A stretch of 64,000 bases of DNA from Archangiaceae bacterium (GCA_016714225.1 JADJNS010000018.1:62001-126000); one strand, 5' to 3'. Positions 38,127 to 48,435 are shown, counted from the first letter of the stretch. The notes: generated from the letters alone by a model not told the origin. A program made the numbers and translations.

Positions 38127-38989
38127 GTGGATCTCCTCACTCCCGCCAACAAAGCGATGCGCGCGCTGATGGTGGCGCGCGGCGTTCACAGCGCCAGCGT
38201 CACGGTGCGGGGCCAGCAGGTGCACCGCTACCGCTTGAGCGGCACCGGCAGCGGCCCGCCGGTGTTGCTGCTGCACGGGCTGGGCAGCTCGGCCAACGCC
38301 TTCAGCCGGGTGCTGTTCGGCCTGCAGCGCCACTTTCGCTCGGTCTGGGCGATCGACCTGCCCGGCAACGGCTTCTCGCCGCTGCCCGAGGGCGGCCCCA
38401 GGCCGCTCGAAGAGCAGGTGAGGGTGGTGGTCGAGTTCCTGGAAGCCCAGGTGGGCGCGCCGGCGTTCCTCATCGGCAACTCGCTGGGCGGCGCGATGAG
38501 CATGTTCGCCGCCAGCGAGGCGCCGCAGGCGGTGAAGGCGCTGGCGCTGGTGGCCCGGCCGGCGCGCGCGTCGAGCCTGCGCGCCTCGCCTCGCTCAAGG
38601 CGTCGTTCGACTTCACCTCGACCCGAGAGGCGCGCGCGCTCACGCGGCGGCTCTTTCACAAGACCCCGCTGGCGTTCGACCTGCTCGCCGGCCAGCTCAA
38701 GACGCTCTACGGCTCGGCGGCGGTGAAGGGCGTGCTGCAAGAGGTCAAAGACACCGACTTCGTCGACCCCGAGCGGCTCTCCAAGCTGATCATGCCCACG
38801 CTGCTGGTGTGGGGCCGCAGCGAGAAGCTCTTGCCCTACGAGGGCATCGAGTACTTCCGCGCCAACCTCCCTGCGCACGCCGAGGTTCACGAGGTCGACG
38901 GGTTCGGGCACCTGCCCCAGATGGAGCGCCCCGCGCAGCTGCTCGACCTGCTGCTCGACTTCGCGCGGCGTAACGGCCTGGTGAGCTGA
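38127..38989 (+). CDS. Alpha/beta-hydrolase, frameshifted
   Basis: The N-terminal half (GTG at 38127) carries LLHGLGSSANAF and the nucleophile elbow GNSLGG. Around 38551-38557 the frame changes: sequence after LALV continues as GPAGARVEPARLASLKAS in another frame and runs to the stop at 38989, including LVWGRSEKLLP and the catalytic His in GFGHLPQMERP. One base appears to be missing. The usual acid Asp after LVWG is replaced by Ser/Glu. The gene is either inactivated or mis-sequenced. It sits between envC and the S41 protease gene. Confidence 0.8.
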
Positions 38990-39034
38990 AGCTGTGTGCC
39001 TGGGTAGGTGGTGCGCGAGCCCGCGCGCCCCTCT

Positions 39035-39040
39035 TAAGAT
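39035..39040 (+). promoter_or_regulatory. Candidate -10 element (TAAGAT) before the S41 peptidase gene
   Basis: TAAGAT ends nine bases before the ATG at 39050 and there is no Shine-Dalgarno sequence, consistent with a leaderless or near-leaderless transcript. No convincing -35 is seen. Confidence 0.4.
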
Positions 39041-39049
39041 GAGCCCAAC

Positions 39050-40369
39050 ATGGTCGGTCTGGTCTTCGCGCTCGTCACCCTCGCTGCTCCGCCGTCGCCG
39101 AACCCCAACAGCGCCGCCCACGGAGACCAGACCTACAAGCAGCTCGAGCTGTTCGCCCGGGTGCTGAGCTACGTCGAGAACAACTACGTCGAGCAGGTCG
39201 ATCAGCAGCAGCTGATGTACGGCGCGATCAAGGGCATGCTCGAGACCCTCGACCCGCACACCGTCTTCATGCCGCCTGAGGTGTTCAAGGAGATGAAGAT
39301 CGACACCTCGGGCGAGTTCGGCGGCCTGGGCATCGAGATCGCGCGCAAGAACGACGGCATCGTGGTGGTGGCGCCGATCGACGACACCCCGGCCCAGCGC
39401 GCGGGCATCAAGTCGGGTGATCAGCTGCTGAAAATCGACGACGAGTCGTGCCGCACCATGGAGCTCTCGCGCGCCATTCAGAAGATGCGCGGCCCGGCCG
39501 GCAAGCGGGTGATGCTCACCATCATGCGCGAGGGCTTCGCCCAGCCGCGCGAGTTCGCCATCATTCGCGACCACATTCGCATCGCCTCGGTCGAGGGCGC
39601 GCTCTACGGCGGCGTGGGCTACGTGAAGGTGAAGAACTTTCAGGAGCGCACCGACGTCTCGCTGCACAAAGAGCTCGAGCGGCTGCGCGGCCTGAACAAC
39701 AACCGGGAGCTGCGCGGCCTGGTGGTCGACCTGCGCAACAACCCCGGCGGTCTGCTCGAGCAGGCGGTGGCGGTGAGCGACCGCTTCCTGCCCGGCAACC
39801 TCACCATCGTCTCGACCCGCGGCCGCCAGGCGGCGAACTTCACCGAAGAGAAGAGCAAAGAGCGCGACACCGAGAAGCCGTACCCCATCGTGGTGCTGGT
39901 CAACGCCGGCTCGGCCTCGGCTTCCGAGATCGTCGCGGGCGCGCTGCAAGACCACCAGCGCGCGGTCATTCTGGGCACCCCTACCTTCGGCAAGGGCAGC
40001 GTGCAGACCGTCATCGAGATGGAAGACGGCTCGGGCCTCAAGCTCACCATCGCGCGCTACTACACCCCCCGCGGCCGCTCGATTCAGGAGCGCGGCATCA
40101 ACCCCGACTTCGTGGTCGGCGAGACCGAGGCCGGCCCACAGGCCAAGAGCGATCAGCTGCGCGAGAAAGACCTGAAGCACCACTTCAAGAACGAGGCTGA
40201 CGCTGCAGACGATGACGCGCCCGCGCTCAAGGTGAACCTCCCCGAGAACCTCAAGGCGTGGGACGTCACCGACAAGCTGCAGGACTACCAGCTCAAGGTC
40301 GCGCTCAATTACCTGAACGGGGTGAGCAACGCGCCGGGCCGGGTGACTGCCAAGGCCCCGACCCGCTGA
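39050..40369 (+). CDS. S41-family C-terminal processing peptidase (CtpA/Prc type)
   Basis: A 439-residue protein with a signal peptide, a PDZ domain at about residues 90-170 (GEFGGLGIEIARKNDG, DDTPAQRAGIKSGDQLLKID) and an S41 protease domain. The catalytic Ser is in NAGSASASEIVAGAL and the Lys in TFGKGSVQ. It is a periplasmic protease that trims or degrades proteins, including cell-wall hydrolases. Its position after ftsE-ftsX-envC is the conserved arrangement in many proteobacteria. The C-terminal ~70 residues after the core are Asp-rich and variable. Confidence 0.95.
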   Translation: MVGLVFALVTLAAPPSPNPNSAAHGDQTYKQLELFARVLSYVENNYVEQVDQQQLMYGAIKGMLETLDPHTVFMPPEVFKEMKIDTSGEFGGLGIEIARKNDGIVVVAPIDDTPAQRAGIKSGDQLLKIDDESCRTMELSRAIQKMRGPAGKRVMLTIMREGFAQPREFAIIRDHIRIASVEGALYGGVGYVKVKNFQERTDVSLHKELERLRGLNNNRELRGLVVDLRNNPGGLLEQAVAVSDRFLPGNLTIVSTRGRQAANFTEEKSKERDTEKPYPIVVLVNAGSASASEIVAGALQDHQRAVILGTPTFGKGSVQTVIEMEDGSGLKLTIARYYTPRGRSIQERGINPDFVVGETEAGPQAKSDQLREKDLKHHFKNEADAADDDAPALKVNLPENLKAWDVTDKLQDYQLKVALNYLNGVSNAPGRVTAKAPTR

Positions 40370-40405
40370 CGCGCGGGCGGCCCGTAGGGCCTGTTGCGCT
40401 CTTTG

Positions 40406-40419
40406 AACGGCCGTTCACG
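40406..40419. repeat. Palindromic motif AACGGCCGTTCACG, copy 1
   Basis: AACGGCCGTT is a perfect ten-base palindrome followed by CACG. The same 14 bases recur at 62342-62355. Both copies lie shortly after stop codons (S41 peptidase and FadL-type gene). Confidence 0.4.
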
Positions 40420-40515
40420 AGAAAGTGCTCGCTCGCCGGGGGCTTCTTTGGGGGGCGCGACGCGCGTGAGGTGCAATCACGTGCCGGTGTGGTACGTGAA
40501 CCGCTGCTCTCCTCG

Positions 40516-42669
40516 ATGCGGGTCGCCGGCACGCACTTGTTGGTTTGCTTCCTCGTCGCCTTCCTGGTGCGAGGGCCGGTGCACGCCGCTGCGGTGCGGG
40601 TGCCTACCCCCGCGACGTTTCTCACCCGGGGCAGCACCCGGCTGCTGGTGGTGGTCGCGCCGCTCGACGCGCGCGCCCGCGCGCTGGCCGGCCTGCTCGA
40701 GCAGGGGGCCGAGAGCGCCGCCGAGGCCAGTGACCGCTTCGACCCGCTGCGCGCCATCGACGCCTTCGACCCCACCGCCGCGCGGGCGCGGTTCGATCAG
40801 CAGGCCGAGGGCACCCGGCTGATCAACGAGGCCAAGAAGGCCCTCGAAGACCTCGACACTGCCGCCGCGGGCAAGCAGTTCGCCCAGGCGGTCACCGCGT
40901 GGCGCCAGGCCGACCTCACCCGCCTCGACGGCTTCATCGAGGCGCAGGTGGGCAAGGCCGCCGGTTACTCGGTGTCGGAAGAGAACAAAGAAGCGAAGCA
41001 GGAAATCGAGCGCGCGCTGGTGCTCGCGCCCAAGACGAAGCTGTCGGACGCGCAGTTTCCCCCCGAGCTGCTCAAGTACGCCGAGACGGTGCGCCAGAAG
41101 CTCAAGGGCGCCCGGGGCAAGCTCTCGGTGCGCACCGAGCCTCCCGGCGCGCGGGTGTGGGTCGACGGCATCTACCGCGGGGTCAGCCCCGTCACCGTCG
41201 AGCAGGTGCCCGCCGGTCAGCACTTCGTGGTGGCGGGGCTCGGCGGCTACGCGCTCGCCACCGAAGAGCTGGGGCCCGGCGAGAAGCTCATCACCTTGAA
41301 GAGCGCCGAGCAGGCGCTTCAGCTCGGCGGCCTGCTCGACCGCATCGCGCGCGAGCCCGAGGGCCCCGGCCGCGACGAGGCCGCGATGCAGCTCGGCACC
41401 CAGGTGCTCGCCGACCAGGTGCTGCTGCTGGTGGCGAAGAAGGCGGCCGACCCCGACAAGCTCGAGCTCACCGCGCTGCGGCTCGACCCCAAAGACGGGC
41501 ACAACTACGCGTTCGCGAGCGGCACCGTCGCCGCGACGCCGGCCGACCCCAAGCCCATCTCCGACTTCGTCGGTGCGCTGCTCGGCCTCGACACGCCGCG
41601 CGACGGCAAGAAGCCGGTCAGCCACTACGCCGGCGCAGGCACGGGCGGCTCGGGCTCGGGGCTGTCGGGCCCGCGCCTCGCCGGCATCGGCTTCTTGGGC
41701 GTGGCCGCGCTCGCCGGGGTCAGCTGGGGCGTGTTCGGCTTCAGCGCGCTCGGGCAGCAGAGCCTCTACCGCAGCATCCCCCAGGTCGAGGCTCCCAAGT
41801 CGCGGCAGGCGGTGGCCCAGGGCCGAACCTTCGCGCTCGCCGCCGACGTCTCGTGGGCGGTGGGCGCCGCGTTTCTGGTGCTCGGCGTGCTGTTCGCGTT
41901 CACCCCGCTGTTCGGGGGTGGCAGCTCGCGGGCCGCGGCGAAGCCGGCTCCGAGAGAAGACGACACGCTGCGCGAGTACCGCAGGCAGCAGGAAGAGCAG
42001 CAGCGCGCCGCGCAGAAGCCCGAGCCGGCCCCCGCCCCCGAGGAAAAGAAGCCCGAGCCCTCGCCTGCGCCTTCGGCTCCGCCCCCCGAAGAGAAGAAGC
42101 CCGAGCCGGCCCCGGCCTCGCCGCCGCCCGAGGAGAAGAAGAAGACCCCCGAGGAAGAGCGCGCCGAGAAGAAGAAGCGCCTCGCCGAAGAGAAGGCCGA
42201 GAAGAAGCGCCGGGCCGAAGAAGAGAAGGCCGAGAAAAAGCGCAAGGCCGAGGAAGAGAAGGCCGAGAAGAAGCGCAAGGCCGAGGAAGAGAAACAGCGC
42301 GCGGCCGAAGAGAAGCAGAAGGCCGCTGACGAGAAGAAGCGCGCCGAGGAAGAGAAGAAGCAGAAGGCAGAAGAGGAAAAGAAGAAGCTCGAAGACGACA
42401 AGCAGCGTGTCGCCGACGAGAAGAAGAAGGCCGACGACGACGAGAAGGCGCGCGCCGCCGAGACCGACAAGCGCAAGGCGGAGCAGGGCGACCAGAAGAA
42501 GGCCGACGAAGAAGAGGCCCGGCGCGTCGACGAAGAGCGCAAGCGGCGCGACGCAGAGGAAGAGAAGCGCCGCAAGGTGAAGGAGCAGGAAGAGCGCGAG
42601 CAGCAGGAGCAGAAAGAGAAAGACAAGCCCGCGCCGAAGTCGGACGAAGAAGACCTGCGCAACTTCTGA
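40516..42669 (+). CDS. PEGA-domain protein with long charged coiled-coil tail
   Basis: A 717-residue protein from the ATG at 40516, which gives a signal peptide ending VHAAA. The first ~190 residues are helical (TPR-like). A PEGA domain at about residues 200-255 (LSVRTEPPGARVWVDG, GQHFVVAGLGGYA) is usual in surface proteins. Two transmembrane helices at about 395-415 and 435-460 follow. The C-terminal ~240 residues are an extreme Lys/Glu/Ala coiled coil with near-perfect 11-residue repeats (KAEEEKAEKKR). The layout suggests a periplasmic sensor or scaffold with a cytoplasmic stalk. The function is not known. Confidence 0.82.
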   Translation: MRVAGTHLLVCFLVAFLVRGPVHAAAVRVPTPATFLTRGSTRLLVVVAPLDARARALAGLLEQGAESAAEASDRFDPLRAIDAFDPTAARARFDQQAEGTRLINEAKKALEDLDTAAAGKQFAQAVTAWRQADLTRLDGFIEAQVGKAAGYSVSEENKEAKQEIERALVLAPKTKLSDAQFPPELLKYAETVRQKLKGARGKLSVRTEPPGARVWVDGIYRGVSPVTVEQVPAGQHFVVAGLGGYALATEELGPGEKLITLKSAEQALQLGGLLDRIAREPEGPGRDEAAMQLGTQVLADQVLLLVAKKAADPDKLELTALRLDPKDGHNYAFASGTVAATPADPKPISDFVGALLGLDTPRDGKKPVSHYAGAGTGGSGSGLSGPRLAGIGFLGVAALAGVSWGVFGFSALGQQSLYRSIPQVEAPKSRQAVAQGRTFALAADVSWAVGAAFLVLGVLFAFTPLFGGGSSRAAAKPAPREDDTLREYRRQQEEQQRAAQKPEPAPAPEEKKPEPSPAPSAPPPEEKKPEPAPASPPPEEKKKTPEEERAEKKKRLAEEKAEKKRRAEEEKAEKKRKAEEEKAEKKRKAEEEKQRAAEEKQKAADEKKRAEEEKKQKAEEEKKKLEDDKQRVADEKKKADDDEKARAAETDKRKAEQGDQKKADEEEARRVDEERKRRDAEEEKRRKVKEQEEREQQEQKEKDKPAPKSDEEDLRNF

Positions 42670-42825
42670 AGCGGCGCCGGTGAGCGCGCCCCGCCGTCGA
42701 GGTGCCCCGCCCATCGGTGTCAGCGGCCCCCGGCGTCGGAAAGAAAACTCGACGGCCTGCTACCAGCCTGTAGCGTTCACCCCGCACTCGAGCGTGGCAT
42801 TGCGCCTGCTCTGAAGTCCGTCGGC

Positions 42826-42842
42826 GCCGCGGTAGCCGCGGC
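42826..42842 (+). promoter_or_regulatory. Hairpin abutting the ddl ribosome-binding site
   Basis: GCCGCGG and CCGCGGC pair perfectly around a three-base TAG loop. The stem ends one base before the AGGAG of ddl (42844-42848, six bases from the ATG). Stem formation could modulate initiation. Confidence 0.45.
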
Positions 42843-42853
42843 CAGGAGACCAC

Positions 42854-43798
42854 ATGAACCGAATCGGAATTCTCATGGGCGGCTGGGGCGAGGAGCGGGA
42901 AATCTCCCTCAAGACGGGTGACGCCATCGCCACCGCGCTCGAGGGGCGCGGCCACGACGTGGTGCGCGTGGTCGCCGGGCCACGCCTCGACGAGACGCTG
43001 CGCCGCGCCCGCATCGACACCGCCTACCTCGCGCTCCATGGCCGCATGGGAGAAGACGGCAAGGTGCAGGGCCTGCTCGAGGTGCTCGGCATTCCCTACA
43101 CCGGCTCTGGAGTGATGGCCTCGGCCCTGGCGATGAACAAGCCGGTGGCGAAGCGGCTGTTTCGCGACGCCAACCTGGCCACGCCGGTCGGCTACGTCGC
43201 GCACGGCGGCGAGCCGCTGAACGGCTCGGTCGACCTGGGCTTCCCCTGCATCGTGAAGCCGTCGCTGGGCGGCAGCTCGGTGGGCTTGTCGCTGGTGCAG
43301 TCGGCCGACGCGCTGCAAGCGGCCATCGAGGGGGCCTGCCAGTTCGGCGGCGAGGCGCTGGTCGAGCGCTTCGTACCGGGCCGCGAGGTGACGGTCGGCA
43401 TCTTGGGCGACCGCGTGCTCGGCTCGCTCGAGATTTCCCACCCTGGCACCACCTTCGACTTCGACACCAAGTACCAGAGCGGCACCGCGCGCTATCACCT
43501 GCCGCCGCGCCTGACTCCCACCCGGGTCGAGAACGTCGAGGCGATGGCGCTGCGCGCCTACCGCGCGCTCGGCTGCCGCGGCTACGCGCGGGTCGACTTC
43601 ATCTGCAGCGAGGCGGGCGCGGCGAACGACCTGGTGCTCGAGGTCAACACGCTGCCGGGCATGACCGCCACCAGCCTGCTGCCGAAGATCGCCGCCCGGG
43701 CGGGGCTCGACTTCCCCACCTTGTGCGAGCGCATTCTCGAGCAGGCCCAGCTCGACGAGCCGCAGGCGCGGCCGGCGCCCGAGTCGATCGCCGCCTGA
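42854..43798 (+). CDS. ddl: D-alanine--D-alanine ligase
   Basis: A 314-residue ATP-grasp enzyme. Landmarks are ILMGGWGEEREISLKTG, ALHGRMGEDGKVQGLLE, the ATP-grasp loop VKPSLGGSSVGLS, and the metal/ATP site FICSEAG with VLEVNTLPGMTATSLLPK. It joins two D-alanines for peptidoglycan precursor synthesis in the cytoplasm. The ATG is preceded by AGGAG. It lies outside any mur/fts cluster here. Confidence 0.96.
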   Translation: MNRIGILMGGWGEEREISLKTGDAIATALEGRGHDVVRVVAGPRLDETLRRARIDTAYLALHGRMGEDGKVQGLLEVLGIPYTGSGVMASALAMNKPVAKRLFRDANLATPVGYVAHGGEPLNGSVDLGFPCIVKPSLGGSSVGLSLVQSADALQAAIEGACQFGGEALVERFVPGREVTVGILGDRVLGSLEISHPGTTFDFDTKYQSGTARYHLPPRLTPTRVENVEAMALRAYRALGCRGYARVDFICSEAGAANDLVLEVNTLPGMTATSLLPKIAARAGLDFPTLCERILEQAQLDEPQARPAPESIAA

Positions 43799-43807
43799 GG
43801 CCTCGCC

Positions 43808-43813
43808 TACAAT
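43808..43813 (+). promoter_or_regulatory. Candidate -10 element (TACAAT) before the pilus-type gene
   Basis: TACAAT matches the -10 consensus at five of six positions and ends eight bases before the ATG at 43822. The 11-base string ACAATGAGGGC also occurs upstream of the small gene at 34982, with similar spacing. Confidence 0.45.
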
Positions 43814-43821
43814 GAGGGCGC

Positions 43822-44451
43822 ATGATGCTCGCCCTCGCGCTCGCTTCGTCGCTGTCGCTGCTGCCTCCCGGTGAGGTGATTCGCCTGAGCCCCGGCGGGC
43901 AAGAGGTGCTGCGCCTGCCCGGGCTCAAGCGGGTGGCGATGGTGAACGAAGACTTCGCCTCGGTGCGCGTCACCGGTGCGGGCGAGCTTCTGCTCATCGG
44001 CAAGCAGCCGGGCCGCACCTCGCTCACCCTCTGGCTGCAAGACCGCATCGTCTACAAGACGGTGGTGGTCGACAACGGCCGCGGCGGAGAAATCGCCCGC
44101 ATGGTGAAGGAGCAGGTCAGCCCCACCCTCAAGGTCGAAGAGTACGGCGGGAAGATCGTCATCGACGGCACCCTCGACGGCGTCGATGAGCTCGAGCGGC
44201 TGAAGGCCCTGGTCGGCGACGAGCCGAACGTGAAGCTGCTGGTGCGCATGAACCCGTACGCCCTGCCGGTCATCGCCATGCAGATCACCACCGCCTTCAA
44301 CAAGGCCGGGCTGCGACAAGCCCACGCCACGGCCGTCGGTAACAAGATCCTCCTCGAGGGCTCGGTGGCAGATCAGCAGGAGCTCCAGAAGGCCGACGCG
44401 ATCGCCAACGCCATCTATGGCCAGAGCCAGATGGGCCTGTCGGCGAAGTAG
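43822..44451 (+). CDS. Secretin-less pilus-assembly N-terminal plus BON domain protein
   Basis: A 209-residue protein with a short signal peptide. Residues about 15-85 match the T2SS/T3SS pilus-assembly N-terminal domain found at the start of CpaC/RcpA secretins (GEVIRLSPGGQEVLRLPGLKR split at the strands; TSLTLWLQDRIVYKTVVV). Residues about 90-205 form a BON-like domain. The secretin channel domain that normally follows is absent, so this is a stand-alone periplasmic module. Its partner is not evident; the next gene is a GT2 synthase. Confidence 0.8.
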   Translation: MMLALALASSLSLLPPGEVIRLSPGGQEVLRLPGLKRVAMVNEDFASVRVTGAGELLLIGKQPGRTSLTLWLQDRIVYKTVVVDNGRGGEIARMVKEQVSPTLKVEEYGGKIVIDGTLDGVDELERLKALVGDEPNVKLLVRMNPYALPVIAMQITTAFNKAGLRQAHATAVGNKILLEGSVADQQELQKADAIANAIYGQSQMGLSAK

Positions 44452-44479
44452 AGAAAGCAAAACCCCAGGGGGGAATCGT

Positions 44480-44508
44480 TTGACATGAGCGCGCGACGCT
44501 CCTAAACA
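44480..44508 (+). promoter_or_regulatory. Promoter with palindromic spacer upstream of the GT2 gene
   Basis: A perfect -35 TTGACA (44480-44485) is 17 bases from TAAACA (44503-44508). The spacer contains GAGCG-CGCGA-CGCTC (44487-44501), an inverted repeat that could be an operator. The gene's TTG start follows 31 bases later behind a strong GGGAGGGGAAG. Confidence 0.6.
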
Positions 44509-44539
44509 GCCCGCACCCTGACCCGGGAGGGGAAGTTCG

Positions 44540-46096
44540 TTGTTTTCCGGGGGGTTGAAAGGGCCGCACGTCGCGATCATGAGTACGCTCGAAATCGTCT
44601 TCCTCGCCACCTACTTCGGCGTGCTGACCATTCTCGCGACCTACGGTTCCCACCGGTACCGCATGGCGTATCTGTACTACCGGCACAAGTTCATGCTGCC
44701 GACCCCCAAGGGTCGCCTCGAGCAGATGCCGCGGGTCACCATTCAGCTGCCGGTGTTCAACGAGATGTACGTGGTCGAGCGGCTCATCGACGCGGTGTGC
44801 CGCATTCGCTACCCGCGCGCGCTGCTCGAGATTCAGGTGCTCGACGACAGCACCGACGAGACCTGCCCCATCGCCCGCGCCTGCGTCGAGCGCCACCAGG
44901 CCGAAGGCATCGACATCGCCTACATTCACCGCGAGAACCGCAAGGGCTTCAAGGCGGGCGCGCTCGAGCACGGGCTCCACCTCGCCAAGGGCGAGTTCGT
45001 GGCGGTGTTCGACGCCGACTTCGTGCCGGCTCCCGATTTTCTCGAGCGCACCGTGCCGTTCTTCGCGGACACCGAGATCGGCATGGTGCAGGTGCGCTGG
45101 GGCCACCTGAACCGCGAGTTCTCGATTCTCACCCAGGCCCAGAGCATTCTGCTCGACGGTCACTTCATGATCGAGCACACCGCGCGCAACCGGAGCGGGT
45201 GCTTCTTCAACTTCAACGGCACCGCCGGCATCTGGCGCCGCAAGACCATCGAAGACGCGGGCGGCTGGCAGCACGACACGCTCACCGAAGACCTCGACCT
45301 GTCGTACCGCGCCCAGCTCAAGGGTTGGAAGTTCACCTTCCTGCCCGAGGTCGTCTCGCCCGCCGAAGTGCCGGTCGACATGAACGCGTTCAAGAGCCAG
45401 CAGCACCGCTGGGCCAAGGGCAGCATTCAGACCGCCAAGAAGCTGCTGCCCAAGATTCTCAAGAGCTCGCTGCCGTTCGCGGTGAAGCGCGAGGCCTTCT
45501 TTCACCTCACCAACAACTTCGCCTACCTGTTGATGCTGGTGTTCTCGCTGCTGATGCCGCTGTCGATCGTGGTGCGCTTCAAGCACAACCTCTACAGCAC
45601 GCTGCTGCTCGACCTGCCGTTCTTCGTCACCGCCACCTTCTCGGTGTGCTTCTTCTACGTCGCCACCCAGCGCGAGCTGGGCATGAGCTGGGGCCGCCGC
45701 CTCAAGTACCTCCCCTTCCTGCTCTCGCTCGGCATCGGCCTGGCCATCAACAACGCCAAGGCGGTCATCGAAGCGGTGCTGAACCAGGAGTCGGGCTTCA
45801 CCCGCACTCCCAAGACCGGCGCCGAGGGCAAGAAGGCGATCGCGGTGCAGAAGAGCTACCGCGGCAAGAAGAACTGGCTGCCCATCGTCGAGCTGGCGTT
45901 CGGCATCTACTTCACCGGCGCCATCTGGCTCGCCTGGCACCTCGAGGTCTACGCGTCGCTGCCCTTCCTGGTGCTGTTCCAGGCCGGCTTCTTCTACGTG
46001 GGCATCTCGAGCCTGCTGCAAGACCGCTTCCGCAAGTCGGCGCCGTCGACGCCCGAGCCGCCGTCGCAGCAGTTCGGCTCTGAAGCCGCCGTTTAG
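44540..46096 (+). CDS. Processive family 2 glycosyltransferase (cellulose/mannan synthase-like)
   Basis: A 518-residue protein; the TTG start at 44540 has GGGAGGGGAAG just upstream, while an ATG at 44579 is the alternative. The GT2 core shows VFNEMYVVERLID, DDSTDET, FDADF (the DxD), TLTEDLDLSYRA (the TED base) and QQHRWAKG (QxxRW). One N-terminal helix and about four C-terminal helices frame it. This set is typical of membrane synthases making beta-linked polysaccharide from nucleotide sugars, such as cellulose or glucomannan. The product here is unknown. No BcsB or c-di-GMP PilZ partner is adjacent. Confidence 0.92.
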   Translation: MFSGGLKGPHVAIMSTLEIVFLATYFGVLTILATYGSHRYRMAYLYYRHKFMLPTPKGRLEQMPRVTIQLPVFNEMYVVERLIDAVCRIRYPRALLEIQVLDDSTDETCPIARACVERHQAEGIDIAYIHRENRKGFKAGALEHGLHLAKGEFVAVFDADFVPAPDFLERTVPFFADTEIGMVQVRWGHLNREFSILTQAQSILLDGHFMIEHTARNRSGCFFNFNGTAGIWRRKTIEDAGGWQHDTLTEDLDLSYRAQLKGWKFTFLPEVVSPAEVPVDMNAFKSQQHRWAKGSIQTAKKLLPKILKSSLPFAVKREAFFHLTNNFAYLLMLVFSLLMPLSIVVRFKHNLYSTLLLDLPFFVTATFSVCFFYVATQRELGMSWGRRLKYLPFLLSLGIGLAINNAKAVIEAVLNQESGFTRTPKTGAEGKKAIAVQKSYRGKKNWLPIVELAFGIYFTGAIWLAWHLEVYASLPFLVLFQAGFFYVGISSLLQDRFRKSAPSTPEPPSQQFGSEAAV

Positions 46097-46119
46097 AGCT
46101 GCTAGCTTTCGCGGCGCAA

Positions 46120-47394
<1,275 letters not shown>

Positions 47395-47512
47395 CGCGCC
47401 TACATGTGTGCGTGTCGACCGGGTGAGGCGGTGTTCACTCGAGTAGACGCGCCCGATCGAGTTCCGGCGCGCGGTTGTCGCTGGCGCCTTTGGTGCTGTG
47501 CAGTGGCGCACC

Positions 47513-48427
47513 ATGACCACCTCCTCGAGCCACCCGGTGCCCATCGGTTCTCACCTGAAGCGCGAGGCCAAGGGGCTGCTCGAGAAGGGCGACGACGGCG
47601 TCGCGGTCGCCGAGCTGCAGCGCGCGCTCGACGCCGCCGGCGCGAAGCTCAAGGTCGACGGCGCCTTCGGCGACCAGACCCGGGCCGCGGTCAGCGCTTT
47701 TCAGCGCAAGGCCCACATCAAGGTCGACGGCATCTTCGGCCCGCAGACCCTGGCCGCGCTGGGCAAGGTGAAGGTGCCCGACGCCGCGCCCCCGAAGCCT
47801 CCGGCGCGGCCCGGCCCCAAGCCGCCCACCGCCGGCAGCAAGCCCATCGACCCCCACCACTCCAAGCAGTGGAACATGTACGCCCGCATGGTGAAGGAGG
47901 CAGGCGGCAAGCTGCCCACCAAGGGCCAGCCCACCGTGCTCGGCATTCGCAAGGGCAACGGCGCGTCGAGCCACTACGGAGACGAGTTCGTGGTGCTGAC
48001 CGCGGGCGGCAAGGTGAAGAAGTTCACCGGCTCGACGCGACCCGGTCAGTCGAGCTCGAGCGCCTCGCCCGACGTGAACGGCGACGGCCAGGGTGACGTC
48101 GCCGAGATTCGGCCCGGCAACTACTACGCGGTGCCGAACGGCATTCACAGCGGCAAGCCGTCGTACTCGGTGCGCGTCGCCGGCAACCACGGCAGCGACC
48201 ACGTGGCCGCGTACCGCGACCTGAACCACGACGGCTTCTATTCGGCGGCCGAGAAAGAGTGGAGCCGCAAGCACGGCATCACCGCCAGCGAGATTCTCTT
48301 TCACGTCGGCGGCTCGAGCCCCAGCAGCATCGGCTGCCAGAACCTGACGCCCGGCAACGTCGACGCCTTCATCCGCTCGGTGGGTGGGAGCAGGGGCGCG
48401 TTCAACTACACCCTGGTCAACCGCTAG
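47513..48427 (+). CDS. Peptidoglycan-binding protein with YkuD-like C-terminus
   Basis: A 304-residue protein from the ATG at 47513. Residues about 22-85 are a PG_binding_1 domain (VAVAELQRALDAAG, KVDGIFGPQTLAALG). A Pro-rich linker and a second domain follow, with two DxDxDG loops (DVNGDGQGDV, DLNHDGFYSA) that could bind calcium. The end carries FHVGGSSPSSIGCQNL, resembling the His...Ser-x-Gly-Cys motif of L,D-transpeptidases. There is no signal peptide, so the protein is either exported by another route or phage/secretion-system related. The catalytic assignment is tentative. Confidence 0.75.
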   Translation: MTTSSSHPVPIGSHLKREAKGLLEKGDDGVAVAELQRALDAAGAKLKVDGAFGDQTRAAVSAFQRKAHIKVDGIFGPQTLAALGKVKVPDAAPPKPPARPGPKPPTAGSKPIDPHHSKQWNMYARMVKEAGGKLPTKGQPTVLGIRKGNGASSHYGDEFVVLTAGGKVKKFTGSTRPGQSSSSASPDVNGDGQGDVAEIRPGNYYAVPNGIHSGKPSYSVRVAGNHGSDHVAAYRDLNHDGFYSAAEKEWSRKHGITASEILFHVGGSSPSSIGCQNLTPGNVDAFIRSVGGSRGAFNYTLVNR

Positions 48428-48435
48428 CCCGAGCG

